This document shows, piece after piece, positions 40,859 to 49,829 of a stretch of DNA of 56,437 bases. The position numbers and the translations under genes are program-made. Source of the DNA: JBEATZ01 sp041178545 (GTDB taxonomy: Bacteria > Planctomycetota > UBA1135 > UBA2386). Where the stretch lies: positions 1-56,437 of the forward strand of contig JBEGVB010000090.1 in the NCBI GenBank assembly GCA_041178545.1, written 5' to 3'. How positions within the stretch are numbered: position 1 is the stretch's first letter; every line of letters starts with the position of its first letter. The notes under the pieces are model-generated. The model made no database searches. It was not told the origin of the DNA and saw nothing but the letters and a program-made list of their open reading frames with translations.

Positions 40859-43830
40859 GCCCGCACCGCCTGCTCACGATCGCTGCCGTTGCCGCCTGCT
40901 GTTCCGCGCTCCTGGCCCAGGAGCGGCAGGACGGCTCGATCCGCGGCACCGTCACGGACAAGGAGTTCGAGGCACCGGTTGCGGGGGCCCAGGTCCTCGT
41001 CGTCGAGACGGGCGCCAAGGTGCTGACCGGCGACCAGGGTTCGTTCGTCCTGCCCGACCTCAGGGCAGGCAGGTACACGGTGGTCGTCTCCAAGGAAGGC
41101 TACGTCCGGCAGGTCCGTGCAGACGTGGTCGTGAGCGGTGGACGGCTCACCGACCTGGACATCGTGCTGGCCGGTGACTTCACCGACATGGAGGAGTTCG
41201 TGGTGCAGGACAACCTCCAGCTCGGCGCCGGCAGTGAGGCCGCGCTGCTCGAGCTGCGCATGGAGGCACCTGCCCTGATGGACTCTGTCGGCGGTGACGT
41301 GATCAGCAAGGCCGGGGCCTCGGATGCGGCCGCCGCACTGCGGCTCGTCTCGGGCGCCTCGGTCGCAGACGGCAAGACTGCAGTCATCCGCGGCCTGCCG
41401 GACCGGTACGTCAGCTCCCAGATGAACGGGGTGCGTCTGCCGTCCGCGGACGAGGACAAGCGCGCCGTCGAGCTCGACCAGTTCCCCGCTGCCGTGATCG
41501 AGAGCATCCAGGTCAGCAAGACGTTCACCCCGGACCAGCAGGGCGACGCCTCCGGCGGTGCCGTCGACGTGCGGCTCAAGGGCATCCCCGACGAGCCCTT
41601 CTTCTTCAAGATGTCGACCCAGCTCAGCGAGAACACCAACGTCGCGGGAGCCGACAACTGGGTCAGCTACAAGGGCGGTGGGGTCAACACGTGGGGTCGT
41701 GACGACGGTGGTCGCGCCATCCAGTACTCCAACATCGGCCAGAACTGGGACGGTGCTGTCGGCGTGAGCGAGGGCGAGGCGCCCACCGACTACAAGTGGT
41801 CCTCTGCGATCGGCGGCAAGCGCGAGGTGGGGGACGGTGTGCGCGTGGGGGCGATGGGCAGCTTCTTCTACGAGCGCGACAGCTCCTACTACGACGACGG
41901 CCAGGAGAACTCGTGGTGGGTGGTGGGGCCGGGCTCGCAGATGTCCCCGCGCACCACGCAGGGAACTCCCAACGACGGCGACTTCAAGACCAACCTGTTC
42001 GACGTGACCCAGTCGAGCGAGACCGTCCAGTGGGGCGGTCTCGGTGTGCTGGGCGCCGAGACCGACCACCACTCGGTCAGTTTCACCACGCTCTACACCC
42101 ACAGTGCAGAGGACAAGACGACTCTTGCCGAGGACACGCGCGGCAAGGACTACTACTTCCCCGGCTACGACCCGGCCGACCCATCGTCGCCCGGCTACTC
42201 GGAGTCCGATGCTGCCCCGTACCTGCGTCTGGAGACGCTCGAGTACACCGAGCGCACCACGGGCACGTACCAGTTCAAGGGTGAGCACGCGCTCGACGAC
42301 GGTGCCGGCGGCAAGGACTCCGGACCCAAGCTCGACTGGACCGTGGCCTACAGCACCGCGGGCCTCTACCAGCCCGACAAGCGCCAGTTCGGCACGCTGT
42401 GGAAGCCGGCGCGCCCGGGGCTCACGCCTCCACTGCACCTCCCGTACAAGCCCGCCGCCAACTTCACGGTCGGCAACCTGCAGCGCATCTACAAGGACAT
42501 CGACGAGACCAGCCAGCAGTACGCGTCGAACCTGAAGCTGCCCTTCTCGCAGACCGACGAGGACAAGGGTTACCTCAAGCTGGGCGTGTTCCACGACGAC
42601 GTGAAGCGCGAGTTCGACCAGGAGTCCTTCAGCAACTTCAACGACAACAGCTCGTACGAGGGGCCCTGGGAGCAGTACTGGAGCTCGGCGTTCCCCGGCG
42701 AGAACCACCCGATCACCGACTCGCCCTACGACGTCGACTACGACGGCAAGATCCGCATCTCTGCCGTCTACGCGATGACGGACTTCCCGGTCGCGGAGGA
42801 CCTGAACCTGCTGGTCGGCGCGAGGCTCGAGACCACGAAGATCAGCGTGGTGAACTCACCTGACCCGGCAGCGCTCTGGTACCCGCCGGACTCGCGGCGT
42901 CCGCCCGGGGTCCCGCCGGGTCCCACCGTGCTCCGCCCCGGCGATGCCGACGTCGACTACGACCAGGACGACATCCTGCCTGCGGTTGCACTGGAGTGGA
43001 AGACGACCGACATGGTGACCACGAGGCTGTCGTGGAGCCAGACCGTGGCCCGGCAGACCTTCAAGGAGCTCACTCCCATCATCCAGCAGGAGTACCTCGG
43101 CGGCCCGATCTTCATCGGCAACCCCGACCTGGAGATGAGTTCCCTCGACAACTACGACCTGCGCGTCGACTTCACGCCCTACCAGGGCGGTCTCGTGTCG
43201 GTGTCGTTGTTCCACAAGGACATCGAGGACGCGATCGAGTACGTGCAGAAGGTCGAGCTGTTCGACTACACCTCGGCAGCCAACTACCCGGAGGGACGGC
43301 TCAGCGGTCTCGAGTTCGAGACGAGGCACCGCATGGGCCACTTCCTCGACGTGCTGGACGGTCTCGGGGTCGGCGGCAACGTGACCTTCATGACCTCGGA
43401 GGTGACGCTGCCCGAGAGCGAGGCGGCCCAGTTCAGCGCCCCGAACGTGGACAAGCCCACGTCCGAGCGCGACATGACCAACACGCCTGAGTACCTCTAC
43501 AACCTCTTCGTCACCTACGACATCGAGCACAGCGGAACGCAGCTGGCGCTCTTCTACACGCACCAAGGGGATGCGCTCATCGCCGGTGCCGGCGTCAACC
43601 AGGGCAACTACGTGCCCGACGTCTACGCAGACGACTACGGCACGCTCAACCTGAGCGTCATGCAGCCCCTCGGGCAGCACTTCCGGCTGACGTTTGCCGC
43701 GAAGAACCTCACCAACCCGGACATCCGCACCGTCTACCGGTCCGACTACATCGACGGGGACGTCCTCCGGTCCACCTACTCACAGGGCATCGAGTACTCG
43801 CTGACCCTCGGCATGGAAATCAAGTTCTGA
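40855..43830 (+). CDS. TonB-dependent outer-membrane receptor
   Basis: The 991-residue protein has a signal peptide, a carboxypeptidase-regulatory-like domain (DGSIRGTVTDKEFEAPVAGAQV through GYVRQVRADV, about 25-100) and a plug domain. In the plug are ISKAGASDAAAALRLVSGAS, AVIRGLPDRYVSSQMNGVRLP and AVIESIQVSKTFTPDQQGDASGG. The rest is a beta-barrel ending in aromatic YSLTLGMEIKF. It imports an unknown solute driven by the ExbB-ExbD-TonB genes downstream. The start is GTG at 40855, overlapping the lipoprotein stop. No TonB-box can be pinned down confidently, but the segment MEEFVVQD before the plug is a candidate. Confidence 0.92.
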   Translation: MSPHRLLTIAAVAACCSALLAQERQDGSIRGTVTDKEFEAPVAGAQVLVVETGAKVLTGDQGSFVLPDLRAGRYTVVVSKEGYVRQVRADVVVSGGRLTDLDIVLAGDFTDMEEFVVQDNLQLGAGSEAALLELRMEAPALMDSVGGDVISKAGASDAAAALRLVSGASVADGKTAVIRGLPDRYVSSQMNGVRLPSADEDKRAVELDQFPAAVIESIQVSKTFTPDQQGDASGGAVDVRLKGIPDEPFFFKMSTQLSENTNVAGADNWVSYKGGGVNTWGRDDGGRAIQYSNIGQNWDGAVGVSEGEAPTDYKWSSAIGGKREVGDGVRVGAMGSFFYERDSSYYDDGQENSWWVVGPGSQMSPRTTQGTPNDGDFKTNLFDVTQSSETVQWGGLGVLGAETDHHSVSFTTLYTHSAEDKTTLAEDTRGKDYYFPGYDPADPSSPGYSESDAAPYLRLETLEYTERTTGTYQFKGEHALDDGAGGKDSGPKLDWTVAYSTAGLYQPDKRQFGTLWKPARPGLTPPLHLPYKPAANFTVGNLQRIYKDIDETSQQYASNLKLPFSQTDEDKGYLKLGVFHDDVKREFDQESFSNFNDNSSYEGPWEQYWSSAFPGENHPITDSPYDVDYDGKIRISAVYAMTDFPVAEDLNLLVGARLETTKISVVNSPDPAALWYPPDSRRPPGVPPGPTVLRPGDADVDYDQDDILPAVALEWKTTDMVTTRLSWSQTVARQTFKELTPIIQQEYLGGPIFIGNPDLEMSSLDNYDLRVDFTPYQGGLVSVSLFHKDIEDAIEYVQKVELFDYTSAANYPEGRLSGLEFETRHRMGHFLDVLDGLGVGGNVTFMTSEVTLPESEAAQFSAPNVDKPTSERDMTNTPEYLYNLFVTYDIEHSGTQLALFYTHQGDALIAGAGVNQGNYVPDVYADDYGTLNLSVMQPLGQHFRLTFAAKNLTNPDIRTVYRSDYIDGDVLRSTYSQGIEYSLTLGMEIKF

Positions 43831-43836
43831 AACCGA

Positions 43837-44622
43837 ATGGCAACGCACATGCGCACCGTCTCACGCAACGCACTCACGGCCGCCGTCCTGCTCGTCGGCT
43901 CGTACCCACTCACCGCCCAGGGCAATGCCGAGGCGATCGACGGCGCCCGCGCCAGCGTGGAGAAGTGGGTCGAGACCCGACAGCTCCTCTCCAGGGAGAA
44001 GCGCGAGTGGCAGGTGGCAAAGGAACTGCTCACCGACCGTGCCGGCCTGCTGCGTCGTGAGGCCGAGACGCTCCGGACCCGCATCGCCGAGGCAAACGAC
44101 TCGATTGCCGAGGCCGACCGCAAGCGCGCCGCACTCGTGGCCGAGAACGAGCAGCGGCGGGCGACGAGCGACCGGTTGGTCGCCCTCGTCCGCACCTTCG
44201 AGGACCGAACGCTCAAGCTCATCGTACGCCTGCCCGAGGTCCTCAAGGACCGCGTCCGGCCCCTGAGCCAGCGCATCCCCGAGAAGCCCGAGGAGTCCCG
44301 CCTGTCCCTCTCCGAACGCTTCCAGAACGTGGTTGGCGTCCTGAACGAGGTGAACAAGTTCCAGCGCGAGATCACCGTCGTGAGCGAGGTGCGCACGCTG
44401 CCGGACGGCACGACGGCAGAGGTGAGCGCCCTCTACCTGGGCATCGGCCAGGGATGGTACGCGAGCAACGACGGCAAGGTGGCTGGTGTCGGCACCGCCG
44501 GCCCTGACGGTTGGTCGTGGCAGCCCGCCAACGACGCGGCTCCCGCGGTCCGTGCCGCCATCGCGATCCTCAAGAACGAACAGGTCGCAGCCTTCATCGG
44601 TCTCCCGGTCCAGGTGCGCTGA
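43837..44622 (+). CDS. DUF3450 periplasmic protein of the TonB2-type system
   Basis: The 261-residue precursor has a signal peptide and a long coiled coil (about 40-110). It continues with VALVRTFEDRTLKLIVRLPEVLKDRVRPLSQRIPE and ALYLGIGQGWYASNDGKVAGVG, features of DUF3450. Such genes precede ttpC-exbB-exbD-tonB in gamma-proteobacterial TonB2 clusters, and the same order is found here. It probably acts in the periplasm with the TtpC-like protein. The ATG at 43837 and another at 43849 are both possible starts. It lies 6 bp after the receptor gene. Confidence 0.87.
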   Translation: MATHMRTVSRNALTAAVLLVGSYPLTAQGNAEAIDGARASVEKWVETRQLLSREKREWQVAKELLTDRAGLLRREAETLRTRIAEANDSIAEADRKRAALVAENEQRRATSDRLVALVRTFEDRTLKLIVRLPEVLKDRVRPLSQRIPEKPEESRLSLSERFQNVVGVLNEVNKFQREITVVSEVRTLPDGTTAEVSALYLGIGQGWYASNDGKVAGVGTAGPDGWSWQPANDAAPAVRAAIAILKNEQVAAFIGLPVQVR

Positions 44623-44631
44623 GGTCCACCC

Positions 44632-46065
44632 ATGCACTCCAACATGTTCCTTGCTTCCGTCCTCGTCCTCGCATCGACCCTCCCGGCGCAGGACCCGAAC
44701 CAGGCAGGCGGCTTCCAGTCCGCCTCCGCCGGCATCGAGCAGAGGCTCGCAGCCAGCATCGAGGAGCTGGCCAGGCTCCGTGAGGCGATTGCAGCCGAGA
44801 AGGTGCCGCTCAACCGGGACCTCCGCGACGCGGAGGCCGAGCTCTCCAAGGCGCGTTCTGACTACCAGCAGACCACGCGTCTGCTGGACGGCAGGACGCT
44901 CGACCTGAGCAACCTCCGCACCGAGATCAAGGCCCGCAGCGACGAGTCCTCGTACCTCGACAACCTGCTCAACGAGTACGCGCGCAACTTCGAGGCGCGC
45001 ATGCACATCTCCGAGCTGCAACGGAACGAGAAGGTCCTTGAGCGCGCGAAACTGGCTGCGGAGAACACCCAGCTGGCCGAGGCAGAGGTCTTTGCAGCGA
45101 AGACCGACCTGTTGCTCGCCTCGCTCGAACGGCTGGAGGATGCACTGGGGGGCTCTCGTTTCGAGGGGACTGCAGTGGACCCCAACGGCATCGTGCAGAA
45201 GGGCACCTACCTGATGGTGGGCCCTGCAACCCTGTTCCGCAGCGCCGACGGGACGGTCATCGGCCCGACCGAGCAGCGGCTCGGCTCCCTCGAGCCTGCG
45301 GTGGTTCCGCTCCGTGACCCCAAGAACGTCGAGCAGGCAGCGCTCTCTGTGCTGGGTATCGGTGGTTCCTTCGTGTTCGACCCGACGCAGGGCAACGCCC
45401 AGAAGATCGACGACACCCAGGAGACGCTGGTCGAGCACATCCTGAAGGGTGGCGCGGTGATGTGGCCCATCCTCGCCATGGCGGCTGCCGCACTGCTCGT
45501 CGCACTCGGCAAGTGGCTCGGCCTCGCCATGACTCCCCGCGTCGTGCAGCGGCAGCTGGACGCGCTGCTGAAGGCTGTTGCATCCGGTGACCGAGCCGCC
45601 GCCACGGCAAGGGCCGGGGACATGCGCGGCCCCGTCGGCAGGATGCTCACTGCAGGTGTCGAGCACATGGGCGAGCCCGCCGAACTGGTCGAGGAAGTGA
45701 TGTACGAACACGGGATGGCTGCACGGCTCAAGCTGCAGCGATTCCTGCCCTTCATCGCCATCTGCGCCTCATCCGCCCCGTTGCTAGGCCTGCTTGGAAC
45801 GGTCACGGGCATCATGAACACCTTCAAGCTCATCACCGTGTTCGGCACGGGTGACGTGAAGACCCTCTCCAGCGGCATCAGTGAGGCGCTCATCACCACC
45901 GAGTACGGGCTGATCGTCGCGATCCCCTCGCTGTTGCTGCATGCATTCCTGGCGCGCAAGGCCAAGGGCATCGGTGACGACATGGACAAGGCCGCGATCG
46001 CGTTCCTCAACGAGCTCAAGCGCAGTGCGGCACTGCGTGCCGACCGGGTGGTGCAGAGCGCATGA
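44632..46065 (+). CDS. TtpC-like MotA/TolQ/ExbB-family protein
   Basis: The 477-residue protein has a signal peptide and a periplasmic coiled coil (about 25-190). After a linker it continues with an ExbB/TolQ-type membrane domain (about 260-460). The first membrane helix is AVMWPILAMAAAALLVALGKWL; the conserved core is SSAPLLGLLGTVTGIMNTF and SEALITTEYGLIVAIPSLLLHAFL. It corresponds to the third membrane protein, TtpC, of TonB2 systems, which is needed besides ExbB and ExbD. The stop overlaps exbB by ATGA. Confidence 0.9.
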   Translation: MHSNMFLASVLVLASTLPAQDPNQAGGFQSASAGIEQRLAASIEELARLREAIAAEKVPLNRDLRDAEAELSKARSDYQQTTRLLDGRTLDLSNLRTEIKARSDESSYLDNLLNEYARNFEARMHISELQRNEKVLERAKLAAENTQLAEAEVFAAKTDLLLASLERLEDALGGSRFEGTAVDPNGIVQKGTYLMVGPATLFRSADGTVIGPTEQRLGSLEPAVVPLRDPKNVEQAALSVLGIGGSFVFDPTQGNAQKIDDTQETLVEHILKGGAVMWPILAMAAAALLVALGKWLGLAMTPRVVQRQLDALLKAVASGDRAAATARAGDMRGPVGRMLTAGVEHMGEPAELVEEVMYEHGMAARLKLQRFLPFIAICASSAPLLGLLGTVTGIMNTFKLITVFGTGDVKTLSSGISEALITTEYGLIVAIPSLLLHAFLARKAKGIGDDMDKAAIAFLNELKRSAALRADRVVQSA

Positions 46066-46703
46066 ACCGCCTTGCCGAGTTCGACTTCGCCGCACTCTGG
46101 GACCAGGCGCTCGCGATCTGGGTCGCCGGCGGGTGGGGCATGGTGGCCATCGCGGTCAACGCCTTCGTGCTGTTCGGCCTCGGTGTCCACGTCCACCTCC
46201 GGTTGCGGGAGAAGCGCTTCCTGTCCGTGAAGGAGTCGACGTGGCGCCGCTGGATCGACCACCCCGAGGAGCGCAAGGGTCCCATCGGCGCCCTCCTCGA
46301 CACGGTCACGTCGGCAACCTCCATCGAACAGTCCGTGACGGTGTTCCAGGGACTCCGCGTGACCGAGAGCGCGCCGTTCGAGCGCGACCTCAAGGTCATG
46401 ACGATCTGCGTGGGGACCGCCCCGTTGCTCGGCTTGTTCGGCACGGTCACCGGGATGCTCGCCACCTTTGCCGCGCTGGCGAAGGGATCGGGCGGCGACC
46501 AGACCATGGGAATGATCGCCAAGGGCATCAGCGAGGCCCTCATCACCACCGAGACCGGCCTCGTGGTGGCACTGCCGGGACTGTTCTTCCGCTACCAGAT
46601 CGCCCGCACGCACCAGCGCTACCAGGTGTTCCTCGCACACCTCGAGTCGGTGTGGACGCAGCACCTGTACCGCAGGCTGAAGGCCACCGGGGCCGCCGCC
46701 TGA
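46062..46703 (+). CDS. exbB: ExbB-type proton-channel protein
   Basis: The 213-residue protein has three predicted membrane segments. The conserved signature is TAPLLGLFGTVTGMLATFAAL followed by ISEALITTETGLVVALPGLFF. It forms the proton-conducting motor with ExbD. It begins in the stop of the TtpC-like gene (ATGA), supporting joint production. The 40-bp gap to exbD contains a Shine-Dalgarno (AGAGG). Confidence 0.93.
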   Translation: MNRLAEFDFAALWDQALAIWVAGGWGMVAIAVNAFVLFGLGVHVHLRLREKRFLSVKESTWRRWIDHPEERKGPIGALLDTVTSATSIEQSVTVFQGLRVTESAPFERDLKVMTICVGTAPLLGLFGTVTGMLATFAALAKGSGGDQTMGMIAKGISEALITTETGLVVALPGLFFRYQIARTHQRYQVFLAHLESVWTQHLYRRLKATGAAA

Positions 46704-46742
46704 TCCACTCCTCCAGCAACACGCACACAAGACAGAGGCACC

Positions 46743-47156
46743 ATGGGTAGGTTCCGCGAATCCAGCTCCGAGGACGTGGGTGGGGCCATCGACCTCAGCC
46801 CGATGATCGACTGCGTCTTCATCCTCCTGATCTTCTTCATCGTCACCACGACCTTCGTCGAGGAGACCGGGGTCGAGGTGGACAAGCCGCAGGCCGCGTC
46901 TGCGTCGCGGCTCGAGAAGACCAGCATCCTGATCGCGGTCACCGCGTCTGGCGAGGTCGTCTACGGCGGCAAGGAGATCGGTGTGAGTGGCGTGCAGCCG
47001 TTGGTCCGGCGGATGCTCCAGAAGGAGGAGATCCCCGTGATCATCCAGGCAGACACCGCTGCGCAGACCGGGTTGCTGGTCCGTGTCCTCGACGAGGCAA
47101 AACTGGGCGGCGCCGAGAAGGTGAGCCTGGCAACCAGCGCGACCAGGAAGGCATGA
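46743..47156 (+). CDS. exbD: ExbD-type membrane protein
   Basis: The 137-residue protein has one N-terminal membrane segment, SPMIDCVFILLIFFIVTTTF, with the conserved proton-path Asp at residue 23, followed by a periplasmic domain. Length and layout match ExbD. It couples the proton gradient to TonB together with ExbB. The next gene, tonB, starts 3 bp after its stop. Confidence 0.93.
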   Translation: MGRFRESSSEDVGGAIDLSPMIDCVFILLIFFIVTTTFVEETGVEVDKPQAASASRLEKTSILIAVTASGEVVYGGKEIGVSGVQPLVRRMLQKEEIPVIIQADTAAQTGLLVRVLDEAKLGGAEKVSLATSATRKA

Positions 47157-47159
47157 GTC

Positions 47160-47843
47160 ATGGCGCGTGAGCGGATGGTCCTGAAGGTCCTCGGGAGTGC
47201 ACTGCACGGCATCGTGGTCGTCGCAGGTGGTCTCGCGTTCGCGACCCTCCTCTTCCTCCTCCTCCCGCTCGTGCAGGTGATCAGCGAGACCCCGCCTCCG
47301 GACCTCGACCTCCGCGTCGTCAGCACCGCGGACGTCCCGCCGCCGCCGCCGCCCCCGGAGCAGGAGCCGGAGAAGCAGGAGGAGCAGGAACAGGAGAAGC
47401 CTCCCCAGCTGGAGGAGGCCTCCCAGCCGCTCGACCTGTCCCAGCTCGAGCTGGCCCTGAACCCTGGCGTCAGCGAGGGTGCGATGGGAGGAGACTTCGC
47501 CGTCAAGCTCAACACGCTGCCCGGTGGCAGCTCTGGTGGCGACAGTGTCGACTCGCTCTTCTCGCTTGCCGACCTCGACCAGAAACCGCGCGTCGTCCAC
47601 CAGCCCGGTCCCGTCCTCGATGCATCGGCGAGGAAGAAGGCACCCGGCACCGTCCACGTCCTGTTCGTCGTCGACCAACAGGGGCGGGTGGAGAACCCTG
47701 TCGTACAGAAGTCGACCGACCCAGTCTTCGAACGGCCCGCCCTCGCTGCCGTCCGCCAGTGGCGTTTCGAGCCCGGCAAACGGAACGGCCAGCCCGTGCG
47801 ATTCCGCATGCGCGTTCCCATCACATTCCCCAAGGGATCCTGA
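47160..47843 (+). CDS. tonB: TonB energy-transducing protein
   Basis: The 227-residue protein has an N-terminal membrane helix (about 12-40), a proline- and glutamate-rich spacer (PPPPPPPEQEPEKQEEQEQE) and a C-terminal TonB domain (about 150-227). The domain carries GTVHVLFVVDQQGRVENPVV and AALAAVRQWRFEPGKRNGQPV-like elements. It transmits motor energy to the TonB-dependent receptor encoded in the same cluster. It lies between exbD and a TPR gene, one base after which the latter starts. Confidence 0.92.
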   Translation: MARERMVLKVLGSALHGIVVVAGGLAFATLLFLLLPLVQVISETPPPDLDLRVVSTADVPPPPPPPEQEPEKQEEQEQEKPPQLEEASQPLDLSQLELALNPGVSEGAMGGDFAVKLNTLPGGSSGGDSVDSLFSLADLDQKPRVVHQPGPVLDASARKKAPGTVHVLFVVDQQGRVENPVVQKSTDPVFERPALAAVRQWRFEPGKRNGQPVRFRMRVPITFPKGS

Positions 47844-47844
47844 C

Positions 47845-49224
47845 ATGAAGCTCCTCCAGCCCGCCAACCTCCTCCTGTTCGCGCTCCTCGCCGCCGGAAC
47901 ACCCGTGCTGCCGGCCCAGGGCAAGGGTCTCGACGTCACCGAGCTCGCGCTCTGGAACGACCGGTCCTTCCGGCTGCAGCTCGCGGAGAGCTACCTTGCG
48001 GAGACCGAGATCGAGCCGCGTGTGACCCTCGTCGAGCGCGACCAGCTGCAGCAGGTCTTCGAGCTCATCTCCACCAACAAGCTGCCCGAGGCCATGGAGA
48101 TGGTGCGGACCATGGGAGGCAAGGACGCCAACGCGGTGTTCGACTTCACCCTGGCCAACCTGCACTTCCAGCAGGACCAGCTGGACGAGGCCGCCGCGGC
48201 CTACGAGTCCGCAGTCGAGAAGTTCCCCAAGTTCCGCCGCGCCTGGAAGAACCTCGGCATCATCCACGTGCGCAAGGCTGCCTTTGCAAAGGCGGCGCGC
48301 GCCCTGGCGCGGGTCGTCGAGCTCGGCGGCAGCGATGCCACGACGTGGGGCCTGCTCGGGTTCGCCTACTCCTCGACGGACAACCACCTTGGAGCGGAGT
48401 CCGCGTACCGGATGGCCAACGCGCTCGACCCTGCAGCCCTCGACTGGAAGATGGGGCTCGCACGCAGCTTCTTCAAGCAGAAGCGGTTTGCCGACGCTGC
48501 CGCCCTCTGCGCAATGCTCCTGGAGCAGAACCCGGGTCGCGCCGACCTCTGGCTGCTGCAGGCCAACGCGTACCTCGGCCTCGGCCAGCCGCGCAAGGCC
48601 GCCGAGAACTACGAGCTGGTCGACGGCCTGGGCCAGTCGACCGCGGACAGCCTGAACACCCTTGGCGACATCTACGTCAACGAGGAACTCTTCGACCAAG
48701 GTGTCGCCCGGTACCTGCAGGTCCTCGAGCGTTTCCCGGCGAGCAAGCCCGACCGCGCCATGCGCGCAGCCCGCGTGCTCGCCGCCCGCGGCGCAGTGGA
48801 CGAGGTCGAGCCCCTCGTCGCCCGCATCGAGGAACTCCGGGGCGCAGCCCTGGGCGCCGACGAGAAGAAGGAGCTGCTGCGGCTCAGGGCAAGGATCGCC
48901 GTGGCGAAGGGTGCCGGCGAGGAGGAGGCCCGCATCCTGCAGGAGATCGTGACCATGGACCCGCTCGACGGCGATGCGTTGATCCTCCTGGGCCAGTACG
49001 CGAGCCGGACGGGCGACAAGGAGAAGGCCGCGTTCTGGTTCGAGCAGGCGGCCGGCATCGAGGCCTTCGAGGCCGATGCCAAGGTGCGTCACGCCCAGAT
49101 GCTGGTCGGTCAGGGCAGGTATGCCGAGGCGCTGCCCATGCTGCGTCGCGCCCAGACCCTGAAGCCCCGCGAGAACATCCAGCAGTACCTGGAACAGGTC
49201 GAGCGCGTCGCCCAGAGCCGTTAG
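47845..49224 (+). CDS. TPR protein of the TonB2-type system
   Basis: The 459-residue precursor has a signal peptide (MKLLQPANLLLFALLAAGTPVLPAQ) and about ten tetratricopeptide repeats, for example DEAAAAYESAVEKFPKFRRA, ADLWLLQANAYLGLGQPRKA and GDALILLGQYASRTGDKEKAA. It is probably a periplasmic scaffold. TPR proteins commonly close TonB2 clusters, so this completes the set. The cluster ends here; the next gene has its own candidate promoter. Confidence 0.87.
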   Translation: MKLLQPANLLLFALLAAGTPVLPAQGKGLDVTELALWNDRSFRLQLAESYLAETEIEPRVTLVERDQLQQVFELISTNKLPEAMEMVRTMGGKDANAVFDFTLANLHFQQDQLDEAAAAYESAVEKFPKFRRAWKNLGIIHVRKAAFAKAARALARVVELGGSDATTWGLLGFAYSSTDNHLGAESAYRMANALDPAALDWKMGLARSFFKQKRFADAAALCAMLLEQNPGRADLWLLQANAYLGLGQPRKAAENYELVDGLGQSTADSLNTLGDIYVNEELFDQGVARYLQVLERFPASKPDRAMRAARVLAARGAVDEVEPLVARIEELRGAALGADEKKELLRLRARIAVAKGAGEEEARILQEIVTMDPLDGDALILLGQYASRTGDKEKAAFWFEQAAGIEAFEADAKVRHAQMLVGQGRYAEALPMLRRAQTLKPRENIQQYLEQVERVAQSR

Positions 49225-49291
49225 GAACTCGGGCGGTTCGGTGGGCCGTCCGGACCCGGTCCACACGCTGGCCGGTGGGGGCGGGGACCGC

Positions 49292-49297
49292 TATCCT
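49292..49297 (+). promoter_or_regulatory. Candidate -10 box for the reductase operon
   Basis: TATCCT is followed by ten bases and the ATG at 49308, predicting a leader of about 3 nt. Its sequence is the same as the box at 31502. No Shine-Dalgarno is present. Confidence 0.4.
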
Positions 49298-49307
49298 CCG
49301 CCGCCCC

Positions 49308-49829
49308 ATGACCGAGACCGCCAAGGTGCTCGTCACCCTCAAGGTGAACGGCGAGCCCCACGAAGTCGCATTCGTCCCGCACAAGACCCTCCTCGAGGTG
49401 CTGCGCGAGGACCTGTCCCTGACCGGTACCAAGCACGGCTGTGAACTCGGTGAGTGCGGTGCCTGCACGGTCCAGGTCGACGGCACCCCGGTGCTGAGCT
49501 GCCTGCTGCTCGCGGTCGATGCCGTGGGCAAGGACGTGCGCACGGTGGAGGGGATGGCGTGCGGCCCGCAGCTGCACCCGCTGCAGGACGCCTTCGCGGA
49601 CCTCGGCGCCGCCCAGTGCGGCTACTGCACGCCAGGGATCCTGATGACCGCAGAAGCGCTCCTCCGGCAGAACCCCAAGCCGTGCCGCACGACCATCAAG
49701 GAGTCGCTGGCCGGCAACCTGTGCCGCTGCACGGGTTACCTGAAGATCTTCGAGGCGGTCGAACTGGCTGCCGCGCGCATGCGCGGCGAGCAGGCGGAGC
49801 CCAGCAAGGAGTCCATCCATGGCCACTGA
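49308..49829 (+). CDS. hcrC: 2Fe-2S subunit of a 4-hydroxybenzoyl-CoA-reductase-like enzyme
   Basis: The 173-residue protein has the xanthine-oxidase-family pattern: a plant-type ferredoxin cluster with C45, C50, C53 and C65 (GCELGECGAC), and a second cluster with C104, C107, C139 and C141 (CGYC, CRCTGY). It passes electrons between the flavin/4Fe-4S and molybdenum subunits. The gene is first in a three-gene operon whose last gene has a loop specific to 4-hydroxybenzoyl-CoA reductase. The symbol is given because of that context; as a single protein it could belong to other family members. It overlaps the large subunit by 11 bp. Confidence 0.85.
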   Translation: MTETAKVLVTLKVNGEPHEVAFVPHKTLLEVLREDLSLTGTKHGCELGECGACTVQVDGTPVLSCLLLAVDAVGKDVRTVEGMACGPQLHPLQDAFADLGAAQCGYCTPGILMTAEALLRQNPKPCRTTIKESLAGNLCRCTGYLKIFEAVELAAARMRGEQAEPSKESIHGH

